The notes: generated by a model from the sequence alone, not told the origin. Positions 16,760-26,515 are shown, counted from the first letter of the stretch. The stretch: 64,000 nt of DNA from an uncultured Bacteroidales bacterium (GCA_900317155.1 ONFO01000001.1:1-64000), one strand, 5' to 3'. A program made the numbers and translations.

Positions 16760-17371
16760 ATGAAAATCATCTGTGTAGGGCGCAACTATTTGGCGCATGT
16801 CAAGGAATTAGACAATGACCTGCCGACCGAACCCATGTTTTTCATGAAGCCTGAGACGGCATTGTTGGCTCCTGGTGAGTCGTTTCCTTATCCCGATTTC
16901 AGCAAGGAAATCCATTACGAGACGGAATTGGTGCTTCACATCTGCAAGACGGGCAAGGCGATTGATGAAAAGTCGGCTTCTGAGTATTATGATGCCATCA
17001 CAGTGGGCATCGATTTCACCGCTCGAGACCTGCAAAACAGATGCAAGGCCAAAGGCCATCCTTGGGAAATAGCCAAGGCGTTTGATTATTCAGCTCCATT
17101 CGGTGAGTTCAAGATGATTGGTGCGTTGAAACATCCTGAGGATATCACTTTTGGCATGAAACTCAATGGCAAATGGGTGCAGCAAGGGCATAGCCGCGAC
17201 ATGATTTTCAGCTTTGATAGAATCATTTCCCATGTCTCGCGTTTCGTCACCTTGAATGAAGGCGACTGCATCTTCACTGGCACGCCACAAGGAGTTGGTG
17301 AGGTGCATATTGGAGACAAGTTGGAACTTTTTTTGGAAGATGAGCCAATGTTTTGGTTTGGAATTAATTAA
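16760..17371 (+). CDS. Fumarylacetoacetate hydrolase-family protein
   Basis: A 203-residue enzyme of the FAH fold, which cleaves C-C bonds or decarboxylates 2-oxo acids with a divalent metal. Seen: IICVGRNYLAHVKEL, FMKPETALL, the metal ligand segment IHYETELVL with its Glu pair, the GIDFTARDLQ region and FTGTPQGVG. It has the short form typical of YcgM-like acylpyruvase/oxaloacetate tautomerase proteins. The substrate cannot be read from the sequence. It is closely linked to the exonuclease gene upstream (4 bases) and the tricorn gene downstream (23 bases). Confidence 0.88.
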   Translation: MKIICVGRNYLAHVKELDNDLPTEPMFFMKPETALLAPGESFPYPDFSKEIHYETELVLHICKTGKAIDEKSASEYYDAITVGIDFTARDLQNRCKAKGHPWEIAKAFDYSAPFGEFKMIGALKHPEDITFGMKLNGKWVQQGHSRDMIFSFDRIISHVSRFVTLNEGDCIFTGTPQGVGEVHIGDKLELFLEDEPMFWFGIN

Positions 17372-17394
17372 ATGATAATCAATAAAATAAAACT

Positions 17395-20300
17395 ATGAAA
17401 AAACTCTTTCTTATTACCCTGCTTGCAGCGGCATTTCAACTCTCAGCCCAGCCCTTATGGATGCGCCACAATGTGATTTCGCCTCAGGGCGACAAAATTG
17501 CCTTTTGCTATAAAGGCGATGTATATGTGGTCGACTCCAAAGGAGGCAAAGCACTGCAAATCACGACTAACGCTGCATACGATGGCGACCCGATATGGTC
17601 GCCAGATGGCAAACAAATTGCTTTCGCTACCGACCGAAACGGCAACTTTGATGTTTATCTTGTGGCTGCAGAGGGTGGTGTGGCCCAGCGTATTACGACC
17701 AATTCTGCTAGCGAGATTCCGCTGGCTTTCTCTCCCGATGGCAAGGAAATTTATTTCTCTGCACAAATCCAGAAAGCAGCAGAGAATGTTCAGTTTGCCT
17801 CAGGTTGGATCACTGAATTATATAAGGTGGGCATCGGAGGCGGTCGTCCTGAACAGGTGGTGGCGGTGCCAGTGTCAAGCATGTCGTTTGATAAAGACGG
17901 CAAGTCGTTCCTCTATTACGATCGTAAAGGCAGCGAAAATGTGTGGCGCAAGCATCATGTGTCTTCTGTAGCCCGTGATGTGGTGTATTACAACGCCAAG
18001 AAAAAGACGCATACGATTCTCACGACCAATGTCGGCGAGGATCGCGATCCAAGATATTTGCCTGGCTATAAGGATGTCGTATTCTTGAGTGAACGCAACA
18101 AGGGTAGTTTCAACGTCTATAAGGCACCCTGCAACAATCTCGAACAGGTGGAAGCAGTGACGCATTTCAAGACCCATCCCGTGCGTTTCCTGAGCGTAGC
18201 TAACGATGGCCTGTTGTGCTATGGTTATATGGGTGAAATCTATACCCAACGTATTGGCAGCGAGCCTCAAAAAGTGAACATCGAAATCGTGAATGACCAA
18301 GAACCTGAACAGTTGGTAAAACAGGATTTTAAAGGCATCGGTGACTTCGCGTTAAGCGATGACGGCAAATTGATTGCTTTCATTTCGCGTGGTGAACTTT
18401 TTGTGACCGGTGTGGATGAATATGCTACCACAAAGCAGATTACTCGTACAGCAGAGGCTGAACGCAGCCCTTCGTTCTCTAAGGATGGCCGCACCATCGT
18501 TTATGCCTCGGAACGCGACGGCTATTGGAACCTCTATAAAGCCACCATTGAACGAAAGGAGGATTACAACTTTGCATACGCCACGTTGGTGGAGGAGAAG
18601 CCGTTGTTCGGCAATGATGGTGTCGAGCGCATCGCCCCGACCTTTTCACCTGATGGCAAGGAAATCGCATTTATTGAAAACCGTAGTGTGTTGAAAGTCT
18701 ATAATGTGGCTTCGAAACAGGTTCGTCAAATCACTGACGGTCGACAGCATTACGAAACCGACGACTACGGTTTCTCCTACAAATGGTCGCCCGACGGACA
18801 ATGGTTTGCCCTGACCTTAATCAGCAACATGCGTGACCCCTATTCTGACATTGGTATTGTGAAGGCTGATGGCTCGCAAAAAATATACAACATTACTGAG
18901 AGCGCCTATATCGATGGGAGTCCACAATGGGTGATGGATGGTAATGCAATCATCTATCGTTCAAATCGATATGGTATGCGTTCGCATGCCTCTTGGGGTA
19001 GTCAAAATGATGCTTTTATCGCTTTTTTGAATCAAGAGGCTTATGATAAGTTCCGCCTCAATAAAGAAGACTATGCCTTGTTGAAAGAAACCGAGAAAAC
19101 TGCCAAGGACAAACCGAAAGATGAACCAAAAGATGATGGAAATGATAAGAAAAAAGGCAAAAAAGACAATAAAAAGGATGAGAAGCAAGATGAGAAAAAA
19201 GATGAAAAGCCCAAAGAAGCAAAAAGAATAGAGGTGGATTTGGAACATCTCCAAGACCGTGTGATGAGGTTGACGCCCATGTCGTCAAACTTGAGCGGCA
19301 TGGCGCTCACCAATGATGGCGAGAAGTTCTACTTCATGACTTCATTTGAGAAAGGCTATGACCTTTGGGAAATGGATGTGCGCGAGAAATCGATGAAGAT
19401 TACGAAGAAGTTGGGGCAGGGCGGTGCTCAGCTGAGGATGAACGGCGACAACCTCTTCCTGCTTTCGGGTGGTAACCTTCAAAAACTCGACAAGGGCGGC
19501 AAGTCAACATCGATTAAGTATGATGCTACCATGGAACTCAACCTTGCCAATGAGCGTGAGTATATGTTCAACCATGTCTTCCTGCAAATCGAGAAGCGTT
19601 TCTTCATGAAGGACCATCATGGCGTTGACCTTGAATTGATGAAGGAAGCCTATCATCCTTTCTTGGCGCATATCAACAACAATTACGACTATTCGGAGAT
19701 GCTGAGCGAAATTTTAGGCGAGTTGAATGTGTCGCATACGGGTTCTGGTTACCGACCTTCAAATCGTGGTGGTGACGCAACGGCTGAATTTGGTGTGTTG
19801 CTAGATCTCGATTATAAGGGTGATGGTTTGAAGATCGCCGAGGTGGTTGAAGGTGGCCCCTTCGACAAAGGCAAATCGAAAGTGAAGGCTGGCTGCATCA
19901 TTGAAAAGATTGATGGCGTGGAGATTACCAAAGACATGGACTATTATCCTTTACTCAACAACAAGCGCGATAAGACCGTTTTGGTGACCCTCAAAGACGG
20001 TGGTAAGACTTGGGAAGAGACCGTGAAACCCATCAGCCATGGCGCGATGAACGAGTTGCTTTATAACCGTTGGGTGAAGCATAACGAGGAGACAGTGAAG
20101 AAACTATCCAACGGTCGTTTGGGTTATGTCCACATCAAGAGCATGGGCGATGCCAGCTACCGCGACGTGTATTCACAAATCCTCGGAAAGTACAACCTCT
20201 GCGATGGTATCGTCATCGACACCCGTTTCAATGGTGGAGGTCGCCTGCATGAGGATATTGAAATCTTGTTCAGCGGTGAGAAGTACCTCGAACAAGTCAT

Positions 20301-20688
20301 CAACGACAGCGTAGCCTGTGTGATGCCTTCACGACGTTATAACAAGCCTTCTATCATGCTTATTGGCGAGGCCAACTATAGCAATGCACACGGTACGCCT
20401 TGGGTGTATAAATACAAGAAAATGGGTAACCTCGTCGGTATGCCTGTGCCTGGCACCATGTCGAGCGTGACATGGGAAACCTTGCAAGACCCATCGCTGT
20501 ATTTCGGATTACCCGTAGTGGGATATCGTACTGAACAAGGCAATTGGTTGGAAAACACGCAGCTGGAGCCTGATATCAAGGTGCGTAATACGCCCGAGAA
20601 GATGGCCGAAGGCGTGGATGAACAGCTCGAAGCTGCAGTCAGAGAGTTGCTGAATGAGGTGAAGGTTTTCCATTATTGGGGGAAATAA
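17395..20688 (+). CDS. Tricorn-type S41 protease, secreted
   Basis: A 1097-residue periplasmic protease. It has a signal peptide (ends near LSAQ, residue 19), TolB/WD40-like propeller repeats with several SPDGK motifs (about 25-560), a Lys/Asp/Glu-rich linker (about 568-615), a PDZ-like domain near 810-845 (GPFDKGKSKVKAG) and the S41 catalytic domain from about 900. The probable nucleophile is Ser in GEANYSNAH (near 995) after DTRFNGGGR. Tricorn enzymes cut oligopeptides to small peptides; in this window two POT peptide carriers could use the products, which is only inference. The very charged linker is unusual and may be disordered. Confidence 0.9.
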   Translation: MKKLFLITLLAAAFQLSAQPLWMRHNVISPQGDKIAFCYKGDVYVVDSKGGKALQITTNAAYDGDPIWSPDGKQIAFATDRNGNFDVYLVAAEGGVAQRITTNSASEIPLAFSPDGKEIYFSAQIQKAAENVQFASGWITELYKVGIGGGRPEQVVAVPVSSMSFDKDGKSFLYYDRKGSENVWRKHHVSSVARDVVYYNAKKKTHTILTTNVGEDRDPRYLPGYKDVVFLSERNKGSFNVYKAPCNNLEQVEAVTHFKTHPVRFLSVANDGLLCYGYMGEIYTQRIGSEPQKVNIEIVNDQEPEQLVKQDFKGIGDFALSDDGKLIAFISRGELFVTGVDEYATTKQITRTAEAERSPSFSKDGRTIVYASERDGYWNLYKATIERKEDYNFAYATLVEEKPLFGNDGVERIAPTFSPDGKEIAFIENRSVLKVYNVASKQVRQITDGRQHYETDDYGFSYKWSPDGQWFALTLISNMRDPYSDIGIVKADGSQKIYNITESAYIDGSPQWVMDGNAIIYRSNRYGMRSHASWGSQNDAFIAFLNQEAYDKFRLNKEDYALLKETEKTAKDKPKDEPKDDGNDKKKGKKDNKKDEKQDEKKDEKPKEAKRIEVDLEHLQDRVMRLTPMSSNLSGMALTNDGEKFYFMTSFEKGYDLWEMDVREKSMKITKKLGQGGAQLRMNGDNLFLLSGGNLQKLDKGGKSTSIKYDATMELNLANEREYMFNHVFLQIEKRFFMKDHHGVDLELMKEAYHPFLAHINNNYDYSEMLSEILGELNVSHTGSGYRPSNRGGDATAEFGVLLDLDYKGDGLKIAEVVEGGPFDKGKSKVKAGCIIEKIDGVEITKDMDYYPLLNNKRDKTVLVTLKDGGKTWEETVKPISHGAMNELLYNRWVKHNEETVKKLSNGRLGYVHIKSMGDASYRDVYSQILGKYNLCDGIVIDTRFNGGGRLHEDIEILFSGEKYLEQVINDSVACVMPSRRYNKPSIMLIGEANYSNAHGTPWVYKYKKMGNLVGMPVPGTMSSVTWETLQDPSLYFGLPVVGYRTEQGNWLENTQLEPDIKVRNTPEKMAEGVDEQLEAAVRELLNEVKVFHYWGK

Positions 20689-20691
20689 TAA

Positions 20692-20755
20692 TGGCCTATG
20701 GTTTATGGCCAATGGCTTGCCCTTACCATGGGTCAGCCATTGGCCATAGGCAATA
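20692..20755. repeat. Intergenic palindromic repeat, family A copy 1
   Basis: TATGGCCAATGGCT (20704-20717) pairs perfectly with AGCCATTGGCCATA (20735-20748) around a 17-base loop. The stem, loop start and loop end resemble the element at 27713-27778: both contain ATGGCTTGCC, a TTAC core and CAGCCATT. It follows the tricorn stop directly and has no T run, so it resembles a REP-like mobile or RNA-stabilising element more than a simple terminator. Confidence 0.75.
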
Positions 20756-20776
20756 ATTTGCATGATTCTTGCGTTA

Positions 20777-20802
20777 GCATGGGAAAAGAGCCTTTCCCAT
20801 GC
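20777..20802 (+). promoter_or_regulatory. Hairpin covering a start codon
   Basis: GCATGGGAAA (20777-20786) and TTTCCCATGC (20793-20802) form a perfect 10-base-pair stem with a 6-base loop. The ATG at 20799 lies in the right arm, so in RNA the start codon of the transglutaminase-like gene would be buried in the stem. Confidence 0.6.
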
Positions 20803-21830
20803 GAATTCGTTTGTGCTTTATTGTGATATTGGCTTTCATTAGCCTCTCTGCATCATCACATCACGTGGTGGAGCAGGACGGATATTATGAGGTGGAGCAT
20901 ACTTGGGTGTATCAAGGGAAAGCGTGTTCTGTTACCTTGAATATTAGTTCAGGATTGTACAATTATTACCAAAACGAACGTGAGCATTTGGCCTATCGGT
21001 ACCAATTCAATGGGAGCGAGATGCCGCCGAATTACTTTGGTTTCATGCTCTCCAAACATGACCGTTCTGTGTTAGGGGCTTTGGCCGATGAATTCAGCAG
21101 TCATAGTATGACAGAGAAGGAAGAAGTTGAATTGGCATTGACGTTTGTGCAATCTTTGCCATATGCATATGATTCCATCACAAAAGGTACGGATGAATAC
21201 TTGCGCTATCCCATTGAGACCTTAGTGGATGGATGTGGCGATTGTGAGGACAAGGTGGCTTTGCTGGCTGCCCTGCTCTATGAGATGGACGTGGATTTTA
21301 TTTTGTTGATCTTGCCCGAACACATGGCTATAGGCGTGCATTGTGATGGAGTGGAGACGGAGCGGTATTTGCTCTTCCGCGACAAACCATACTATTATGT
21401 GGAGACAACCATGGAAGGATGGCAGATGGGGCAAATTCCAGAGGACTATTATGATGCCGAGATGGAGGCTGTGCCTGTTGACGACAATCCAAGCCTGCTC
21501 ATCAAAGGCGTTCGGTTCGAATCGCAGCCGACCCTTGTTTTCCATAAGGCTGTTTGTGATTTGGAACTTGATTTGCACAACCTAGGGCCAGGAAAGGTGA
21601 CGGAGCTTCAAGCGCATGTACTGGTCATTGAAAAGGGCAGGAAGGCTCGCTTATTGGCAGAAGAATTCTTCTCACTTGATGATATGCAGGAAGGCGAGCA
21701 GCGCACTGAAACATTGTCGTTTAAGAGCTTGATTAAGGAAAATTGTATCTTGAAAGTGGAGCTCGTCAGCGAAGAGGTCTCACCGCTTTCCTATCAAGTG
21801 GGGTTGAATTATAGCCGGATGGAGCAGTGA
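20799..21830 (+). CDS. Secreted transglutaminase-like protein
   Basis: A 343-residue exported protein with a signal peptide (about residues 1-20). The middle has a papain-like transglutaminase core: Cys in VDGCGDCEDKVALLAALL (near residue 146), His in LPEHMAIGVH (near 174) and a following YYYVETTMEGWQMG with acidic residues. The C-terminal 100 residues look like a beta-sandwich. Such proteins may be peptidases, amidases or peptide-processing enzymes; the substrate is unknown. It converges with the hexosaminidase gene (6 bases between stops), and the start codon sits in a strong hairpin. Confidence 0.7.
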   Translation: MRIRLCFIVILAFISLSASSHHVVEQDGYYEVEHTWVYQGKACSVTLNISSGLYNYYQNEREHLAYRYQFNGSEMPPNYFGFMLSKHDRSVLGALADEFSSHSMTEKEEVELALTFVQSLPYAYDSITKGTDEYLRYPIETLVDGCGDCEDKVALLAALLYEMDVDFILLILPEHMAIGVHCDGVETERYLLFRDKPYYYVETTMEGWQMGQIPEDYYDAEMEAVPVDDNPSLLIKGVRFESQPTLVFHKAVCDLELDLHNLGPGKVTELQAHVLVIEKGRKARLLAEEFFSLDDMQEGEQRTETLSFKSLIKENCILKVELVSEEVSPLSYQVGLNYSRMEQ

Positions 21831-21836
21831 CTAAAA

Positions 21837-24449
21837 TCACTCCACCATCACCTCATCCATGAAAATCCATGAATCGTAGCCGGCGCCTGGCAAGCCTTCG
21901 GGCAGTTTGCCTGGGTTTTTCACCACGATGCGCAGGTAACGCGATGAGAGATTGGGCGTTGCAAAACGTTCACGGAAGGTGTGGTTGCCTGTCAAGGGTA
22001 TCTCGGTTGATAGATTGTAGGTCTTGTAAGGTTTGTAGTTCTTGCCGTCATTGGAAGTGTAGACTTCTACCACCTCGGGACGCAAAATCCAGTCAAGTGC
22101 ATTTGCCAAAAAGCCGATATTCAGGGCGTTGACTTTTTGATATTTGCCAAAGTCTAGCTCAAGGTCAGCATCGATGCCGTAGAAGCCTTGCCAATGTCCG
22201 TCCTTGTAGTCGTCGCTGCCGAGCGTGCCGTCAAGTAAGGCATTGTTGCCGCCGCCTGAGTACTCGGGGCGATAGTTTCCAGCAGGACTATTCAACTGTT
22301 TCAGCCGCCCCATGCCCTTGTGGTAGCAGAAATAACGCTCGGCGCGAATAGCTTCACCCAAAGCATTGAAACAAGCTGCCTTCACAAGGCAAGGCCGCTC
22401 CAAAATGATGGGATTGTGGTAGACGGAATCGTTTGCCGTAACCTCTTTCCCGTCAACGGTATAGTGGATTTCCTTGTCGTTGAAAATGGTCTTCAGCACA
22501 ACTGCGGCATCGCCGTTCTCATTGGTTACGGGTTCTATGAACGGCAAGTACTCAAGTTGCTGCAATTCCATGGCGATGTCATCGTATTTCTTCATGTTGA
22601 CATCGAGCCAATAGGGGCGACTTTCGATGTTCCACACATGGACATATTCGTTTTTCAGGTTGTGGAGCGAGGTGATGAGATCTAACAACATTCGTTTGCA
22701 CTCGGCAATGTTGGCCTCGGTAGGGTTATTGTAAGTGCGATACAACTGGCAGCGGGCGATGTTGCGCTCGGCGCACCATTGCATCCGATGTGCAGCGTAG
22801 ATGGCGTTGTCAAAAAAAATGGCGTTGCGTTTTATGTGTTGTTTGTCGTTGATTAGGGATTTCTCTAAAACGGATAGTGATATAGACGCCTTTTGGTTCA
22901 GCGCTTTGATGGAGTCGTTGACAAGGGCGGGGTAGAACGGTGTCATGGACTCTGTCATCGCCGTGAACTTGCCTATGCCGTCGATTTTCGTCCATTCCGA
23001 AAGTTCGTCAAGATGCTGGCATATTTCATCGGAGAGGCTCTCTAGGAAATGTACAGTGAAGTTGGCTTCGGTGTTGCGTTCCTGTGTGGTGGTTGGATTC
23101 CAACTGGTCTCTGCACCCAAGGCAAGACCGTATAATGCGCAATTGGTCAGCGACTCTCCGAAGTCGTCCCAGCAAGTGTTGATAACGCCTAATGCACCAT
23201 TTTTGTAGCCGTCGCGGCACAAGTTGGCAATGTTCGACTTAAACTCATAATGTTTGGGCCAAACCCTTTCTGAAAGGCTTACCCCAGGAGCCACAAAATA
23301 GTTGCGGCCAGACTTAACGTATGGTTGCAAGAATTCATCGAAACTGTCGATGCCCACATAACTCCATGCAATGAGGAAGATGTCTTTATCCAGATTTTCA
23401 AGGATTTCCGGGTGTTTGTCGGCAATGTCGCCCCACATCATCACGCGCTTGCGGTAGGGACGTAGCATTCGGTTGACGCGGTTGATGTGCTGGTAGTAAA
23501 CTGTTTCGGCTCCAATGGAATCCACATAAGCTTTGGCATAGCCTTGACCAAGGCTCTCAGTTTCGTCGCAATTAATGTTGAAATACGGAGATTTATAAGC
23601 TCTTGCGACTTCACGGAGATGGTCTTCCAAGAACTTATAGGTTTCTTTTTTGGCTGGATTGAGGTTCCATTTTGTGTCGGCCAAATCGCTGTAGAAGGGG
23701 TTGCACAAAATCTCCTCGAAATGCCCAAAACACTGCTGATTGCCAATGATTTGGATGTGATACGGCCTGCAAAACTCCTCCAATTCCTTGATTTCCTCGG
23801 CGGTGAAAGCATCGGTGGGGGCAATGTCGGGGTGGCATTTGGTTTTGAAAGTGTGCTCGGTGTAGAGCGAGAATGCGTTGATTTTACACTCAGCCATTTG
23901 TGGGATGAGGTGTTTCAAATACTCCATGCTGACGATGGGGCCTCGGCTGATATCGTCTTGCCAGGCGCGAATCTTGAAGTTAGGCCAGTCGGTGATGGTC
24001 ATGCAGGGGATGAAGATTTTACCTTTGTTGATAATGAAGGAGTAACGATAGAGTTGTTTTAGGCTCTGTGTGGCATAAAAAAGCCCCGTGGCGGTGGTGG
24101 CCTCCATGCGGATGAAGTTGTGGCTGACAGTCAGTTTGTAGGCTTGGTCTTCGTTTTCGCTCACGCCGAGGTGGTCGGTCTTGATGAGTTCGATGAACTG
24201 GTTGCCTTTAATGACACCACGCGCAAACTGTACATTCTTGCCGCTGATTTGGTTCAAGTCGTTGCGAAACAATGTCACGATTTGGCTGATTTCAGCGTCA
24301 GAGGCATCATAAGTTAGGATGATGTTTTCGTCCCAAATAAACAGACCTTCAGTGACTTTAGCTTGCTGTGGAGTGGGGAGGATATGCACGTTTTGTGAAA
24401 AAACACTCGTTGCAAAAAAGCATAGGATAATGAGGAATTTGAGTTTCAT
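21837..24449 (-). CDS. Family 20 glycoside hydrolase (beta-N-acetylhexosaminidase) with discoidin-like C-terminus
   Basis: An 870-residue secreted enzyme that releases terminal N-acetylhexosamine from glycans. Order: signal peptide (ends near VFSQ), GH20 N-terminal domain (about 20-150), TIM-barrel catalytic domain with the Asp-Glu pair in NCDETESLGQGYA (near 296; most family members have GGDE here), a linker region with a predicted immunoglobulin-like domain and a C-terminal F5/8 type C-like carbohydrate-binding module (about 720-870). The His and Gly before the catalytic Asp are replaced by Asn-Cys, a known variation in some subgroups. It would act on mucin or host/plant glycans. Confidence 0.87.
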   Translation of the reverse strand: MKLKFLIILCFFATSVFSQNVHILPTPQQAKVTEGLFIWDENIILTYDASDAEISQIVTLFRNDLNQISGKNVQFARGVIKGNQFIELIKTDHLGVSENEDQAYKLTVSHNFIRMEATTATGLFYATQSLKQLYRYSFIINKGKIFIPCMTITDWPNFKIRAWQDDISRGPIVSMEYLKHLIPQMAECKINAFSLYTEHTFKTKCHPDIAPTDAFTAEEIKELEEFCRPYHIQIIGNQQCFGHFEEILCNPFYSDLADTKWNLNPAKKETYKFLEDHLREVARAYKSPYFNINCDETESLGQGYAKAYVDSIGAETVYYQHINRVNRMLRPYRKRVMMWGDIADKHPEILENLDKDIFLIAWSYVGIDSFDEFLQPYVKSGRNYFVAPGVSLSERVWPKHYEFKSNIANLCRDGYKNGALGVINTCWDDFGESLTNCALYGLALGAETSWNPTTTQERNTEANFTVHFLESLSDEICQHLDELSEWTKIDGIGKFTAMTESMTPFYPALVNDSIKALNQKASISLSVLEKSLINDKQHIKRNAIFFDNAIYAAHRMQWCAERNIARCQLYRTYNNPTEANIAECKRMLLDLITSLHNLKNEYVHVWNIESRPYWLDVNMKKYDDIAMELQQLEYLPFIEPVTNENGDAAVVLKTIFNDKEIHYTVDGKEVTANDSVYHNPIILERPCLVKAACFNALGEAIRAERYFCYHKGMGRLKQLNSPAGNYRPEYSGGGNNALLDGTLGSDDYKDGHWQGFYGIDADLELDFGKYQKVNALNIGFLANALDWILRPEVVEVYTSNDGKNYKPYKTYNLSTEIPLTGNHTFRERFATPNLSSRYLRIVVKNPGKLPEGLPGAGYDSWIFMDEVMVE

Positions 24450-24466
24450 CAGTAGTAAAATTTGTG

Positions 24467-24474
24467 CAAAAATA
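24467..24474 (-). promoter_or_regulatory. Promoter -7 element for the GH20 gene
   Basis: CAAAAATA reads TATTTTTG on the minus strand, a perfect TAnnTTTG, 18 bases before the ATG at 24449. It lies immediately after the terminator of the upstream lipoprotein gene. Confidence 0.6.
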
Positions 24475-24476
24475 AG

Positions 24477-24511
24477 AAAAAGCCCAAATGCTTTGCAACA
24501 TTAGGGCTTTG
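24477..24511 (-). terminator. Terminator after the lipoprotein gene
   Basis: AAAGCCCAAATG (24478-24489) pairs with CATTAGGGCTTT (24499-24510) with one mismatch; the minus-strand side ends in T residues. It ends the gene at 24533. Confidence 0.65.
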
Positions 24512-24532
24512 TGGTTTCTGGAGCTTTATTGC

Positions 24533-25522
24533 TTAATTTCCGATCTCGTACATGTAGCCGTGGTATTGCAACGAAGCATCGATGATTGGGAAGAAGAATT
24601 CGTCATCATGTTCCACGTTTTTCAGTTTCAGGTTTTCCATGATGATGGTCTTGGTGCCGTCGTCATTTGTGGTGACTTTCATCGTGCCACTTTTGGCGAT
24701 ATAGCCTGTTTGGGGTTGGAAAGTCCAAAAGTCGCCATCGAGAGCAACGTGCACGCATGGGAATTTGGGCAGATAAGGTGTGAACAGGTATCCAAGTTGG
24801 TATTCACCCTCCAAGGTTTCGTTGCCAAGATAACTGACGATGAAGAAACGCTTGCGATTGGCTGACATAAAGAGCATGGATCTGACACCATAATAGTTGC
24901 CGATGGTATCCATGCCTCCGAGGGAGGTGATGCCTGCTAGGCCGATAGGACTTTCTATGTCCTTGATTTTAAACTTGTTGTTGGAGTCAAAGGCATAAGG
25001 AGTCAGCGTGCCACTGAAGTTGAGGGCTAAGTTAATGTTTTGGTTGTTTGCATTGGTACCCATACATTGTGACAAAATGACGGAGTAGGTGCCATTGTTT
25101 TCGGTGATAGAAAGTACGCCGTTCATCCAGTAATAGGTGTCGCCATAACACAAGGTGTCGGCACCCATGATGAAGGGCAGTTCACCAAGGTTAAACTCGT
25201 GGAAGCCGATCACGGAAGGGACGGGATCCTTGGTGTTGTTGTCAATCGTATAGGTGCCAGGAGTGATGTTGCCGTTGAAGACGATGGCAATACCATCGTT
25301 TTTGGCGGCGGTCACCTCCTTGGAAGCCAAAACGATGGCCTTCTTTTGACCATAGGTAACAGCTTTTGAGGTAGCGATGTCCATGGTTTTGTTGCCTACG
25401 GTCATGGTTCCAGTCTCCACTTCAGGAGTCACATTACTGTTGTTTCCATTGTTTTTGTTGCAACTGGTGCCGAGTAGGGCTAAGCCACAGAAAAGCACCA
25501 AGCTAAAAAATACTTTTTTCAT
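24533..25522 (-). CDS. Putative lipoprotein of unknown function
   Basis: A 329-residue protein with a lipoprotein signal: a hydrophobic stretch and lipobox LGTSC (Cys21), followed by an Asn/Gly-rich tether. The rest is beta-rich with repeated short strands such as TMTVGNKTMDIATSKAV and GTYTIDNNT. I do not recognise the family; Bacteroidetes have many such surface or periplasmic lipoproteins. It is monocistronic, with its own terminator; no clear promoter was seen in the 67 bases before the start. Confidence 0.7.
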   Translation of the reverse strand: MKKVFFSLVLFCGLALLGTSCNKNNGNNSNVTPEVETGTMTVGNKTMDIATSKAVTYGQKKAIVLASKEVTAAKNDGIAIVFNGNITPGTYTIDNNTKDPVPSVIGFHEFNLGELPFIMGADTLCYGDTYYWMNGVLSITENNGTYSVILSQCMGTNANNQNINLALNFSGTLTPYAFDSNNKFKIKDIESPIGLAGITSLGGMDTIGNYYGVRSMLFMSANRKRFFIVSYLGNETLEGEYQLGYLFTPYLPKFPCVHVALDGDFWTFQPQTGYIAKSGTMKVTTNDDGTKTIIMENLKLKNVEHDDEFFFPIIDASLQYHGYMYEIGN

Positions 25523-25589
25523 GACGATGATGATTTAAAATGTCTTTATTACATAACAAATAATAACTGCAAAAATTGTGCCGATTCGC

Positions 25590-26399
25590 TTATATATTCA
25601 GCTTCAGCTGTATCTCCTCTACCTGCCGTTTCAGTTCCTGAACGGTTTGGATAAGTTCCTCCTCACGGAAACGGTTTTCACGCTGTTCGGGCATCTCCGC
25701 GCTGATGTAGTGCACGAATTTCCATACCTCTTTAATATTGGCGGCGGGCAGATCGTAAGGTTGGTACAGTGGGTTAAGCGAACTGAGTGTGAGTTTGCTC
25801 TCGTGCTCGATTTTGTTGTCCACGATCTTGAAGACGATGCCGTCGTCCTGCGTGAGCACGATGTAAGGCTGGCCGCTGCGGATGTAGGTCCAGTCGATGA
25901 CGTATTCGCCTGTCACATAAGAACCGTCGGGGATGGGCAGCATCGAGTCGCCACTGATTTGGAAGGTGCGGTATTTGCGGTCGCGCGAAAGGAAAGGCAT
26001 GGTAAAAGTCGGCAATACCTTGATGTATTCCGGATCGGCAAACCCTGTAGCATAGCCTGCCTTGGCCTTCTCGGTCACGAGTTCGATGTTCTCGTTGTTG
26101 TCGTTGTTGACGGTGGTAGCTAGCACGCGCAGGTTGCTGCCTTTCAGGTGCACGTCGTAGCCACGCTCCAATTGCGAGAGTTGGATGGGACTGATGCTGC
26201 TCAAGTCGACCTTCACCAAAGTGTCAATGGCGATGCCGAAATATTTCGAGAAGGCCACCAAGGCCTCGAGGTTGGGCTCGGAGACGCCGTTTTCATAGCC
26301 GCTTAACGTTGAGCGTTTCATATTTAAGGCGAAAGCGATATCATCTTGCGTGCGATTGCGGTGCTTGCGCAAAAATTTTATGTTCGTGTTGAAGTACAT
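25590..26399 (-). CDS. LexA-like XRE/S24 repressor
   Basis: A 269-residue regulator. Residues 5-60 are a Cro/CI-type helix-turn-helix (RTQDDIAFALNMKRSTLSGY); the C-terminal half is a LexA/UmuD-type S24 peptidase with Ser152 in ISGDSMLP and Lys191 in GIVFKIVD. The Ala114-Gly115 pair in EKAKAGYATG is in the right place for self-cleavage. The final 30 residues are a coiled coil. By analogy with LexA and CI it would repress genes until RecA filaments trigger cleavage. It is divergent from dinB-dnaE, its likely targets. The ATG at 26399 is preferred to that at 26423 because the helix-turn-helix family starts there. Confidence 0.85.
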   Translation of the reverse strand: MYFNTNIKFLRKHRNRTQDDIAFALNMKRSTLSGYENGVSEPNLEALVAFSKYFGIAIDTLVKVDLSSISPIQLSQLERGYDVHLKGSNLRVLATTVNNDNNENIELVTEKAKAGYATGFADPEYIKVLPTFTMPFLSRDRKYRTFQISGDSMLPIPDGSYVTGEYVIDWTYIRSGQPYIVLTQDDGIVFKIVDNKIEHESKLTLSSLNPLYQPYDLPAANIKEVWKFVHYISAEMPEQRENRFREEELIQTVQELKRQVEEIQLKLNI

Positions 26400-26515
26400 G
26401 ATATTGTGGGATTTAAAATTCAAAATTCAAGATTTAAAAAATTTCTCTACTTTTTTATATGTTGTTTCAAATATAATGATTAGTTTTATGGCGGATATTT
26501 TGATTAAAAACTCGT

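Noticed and set aside
15943-16785. A 280-codon minus-strand frame opposite the exonuclease
   Set aside because: Shadow of the DEDDh exonuclease gene; its composition is not protein-like and it would cross the next gene.
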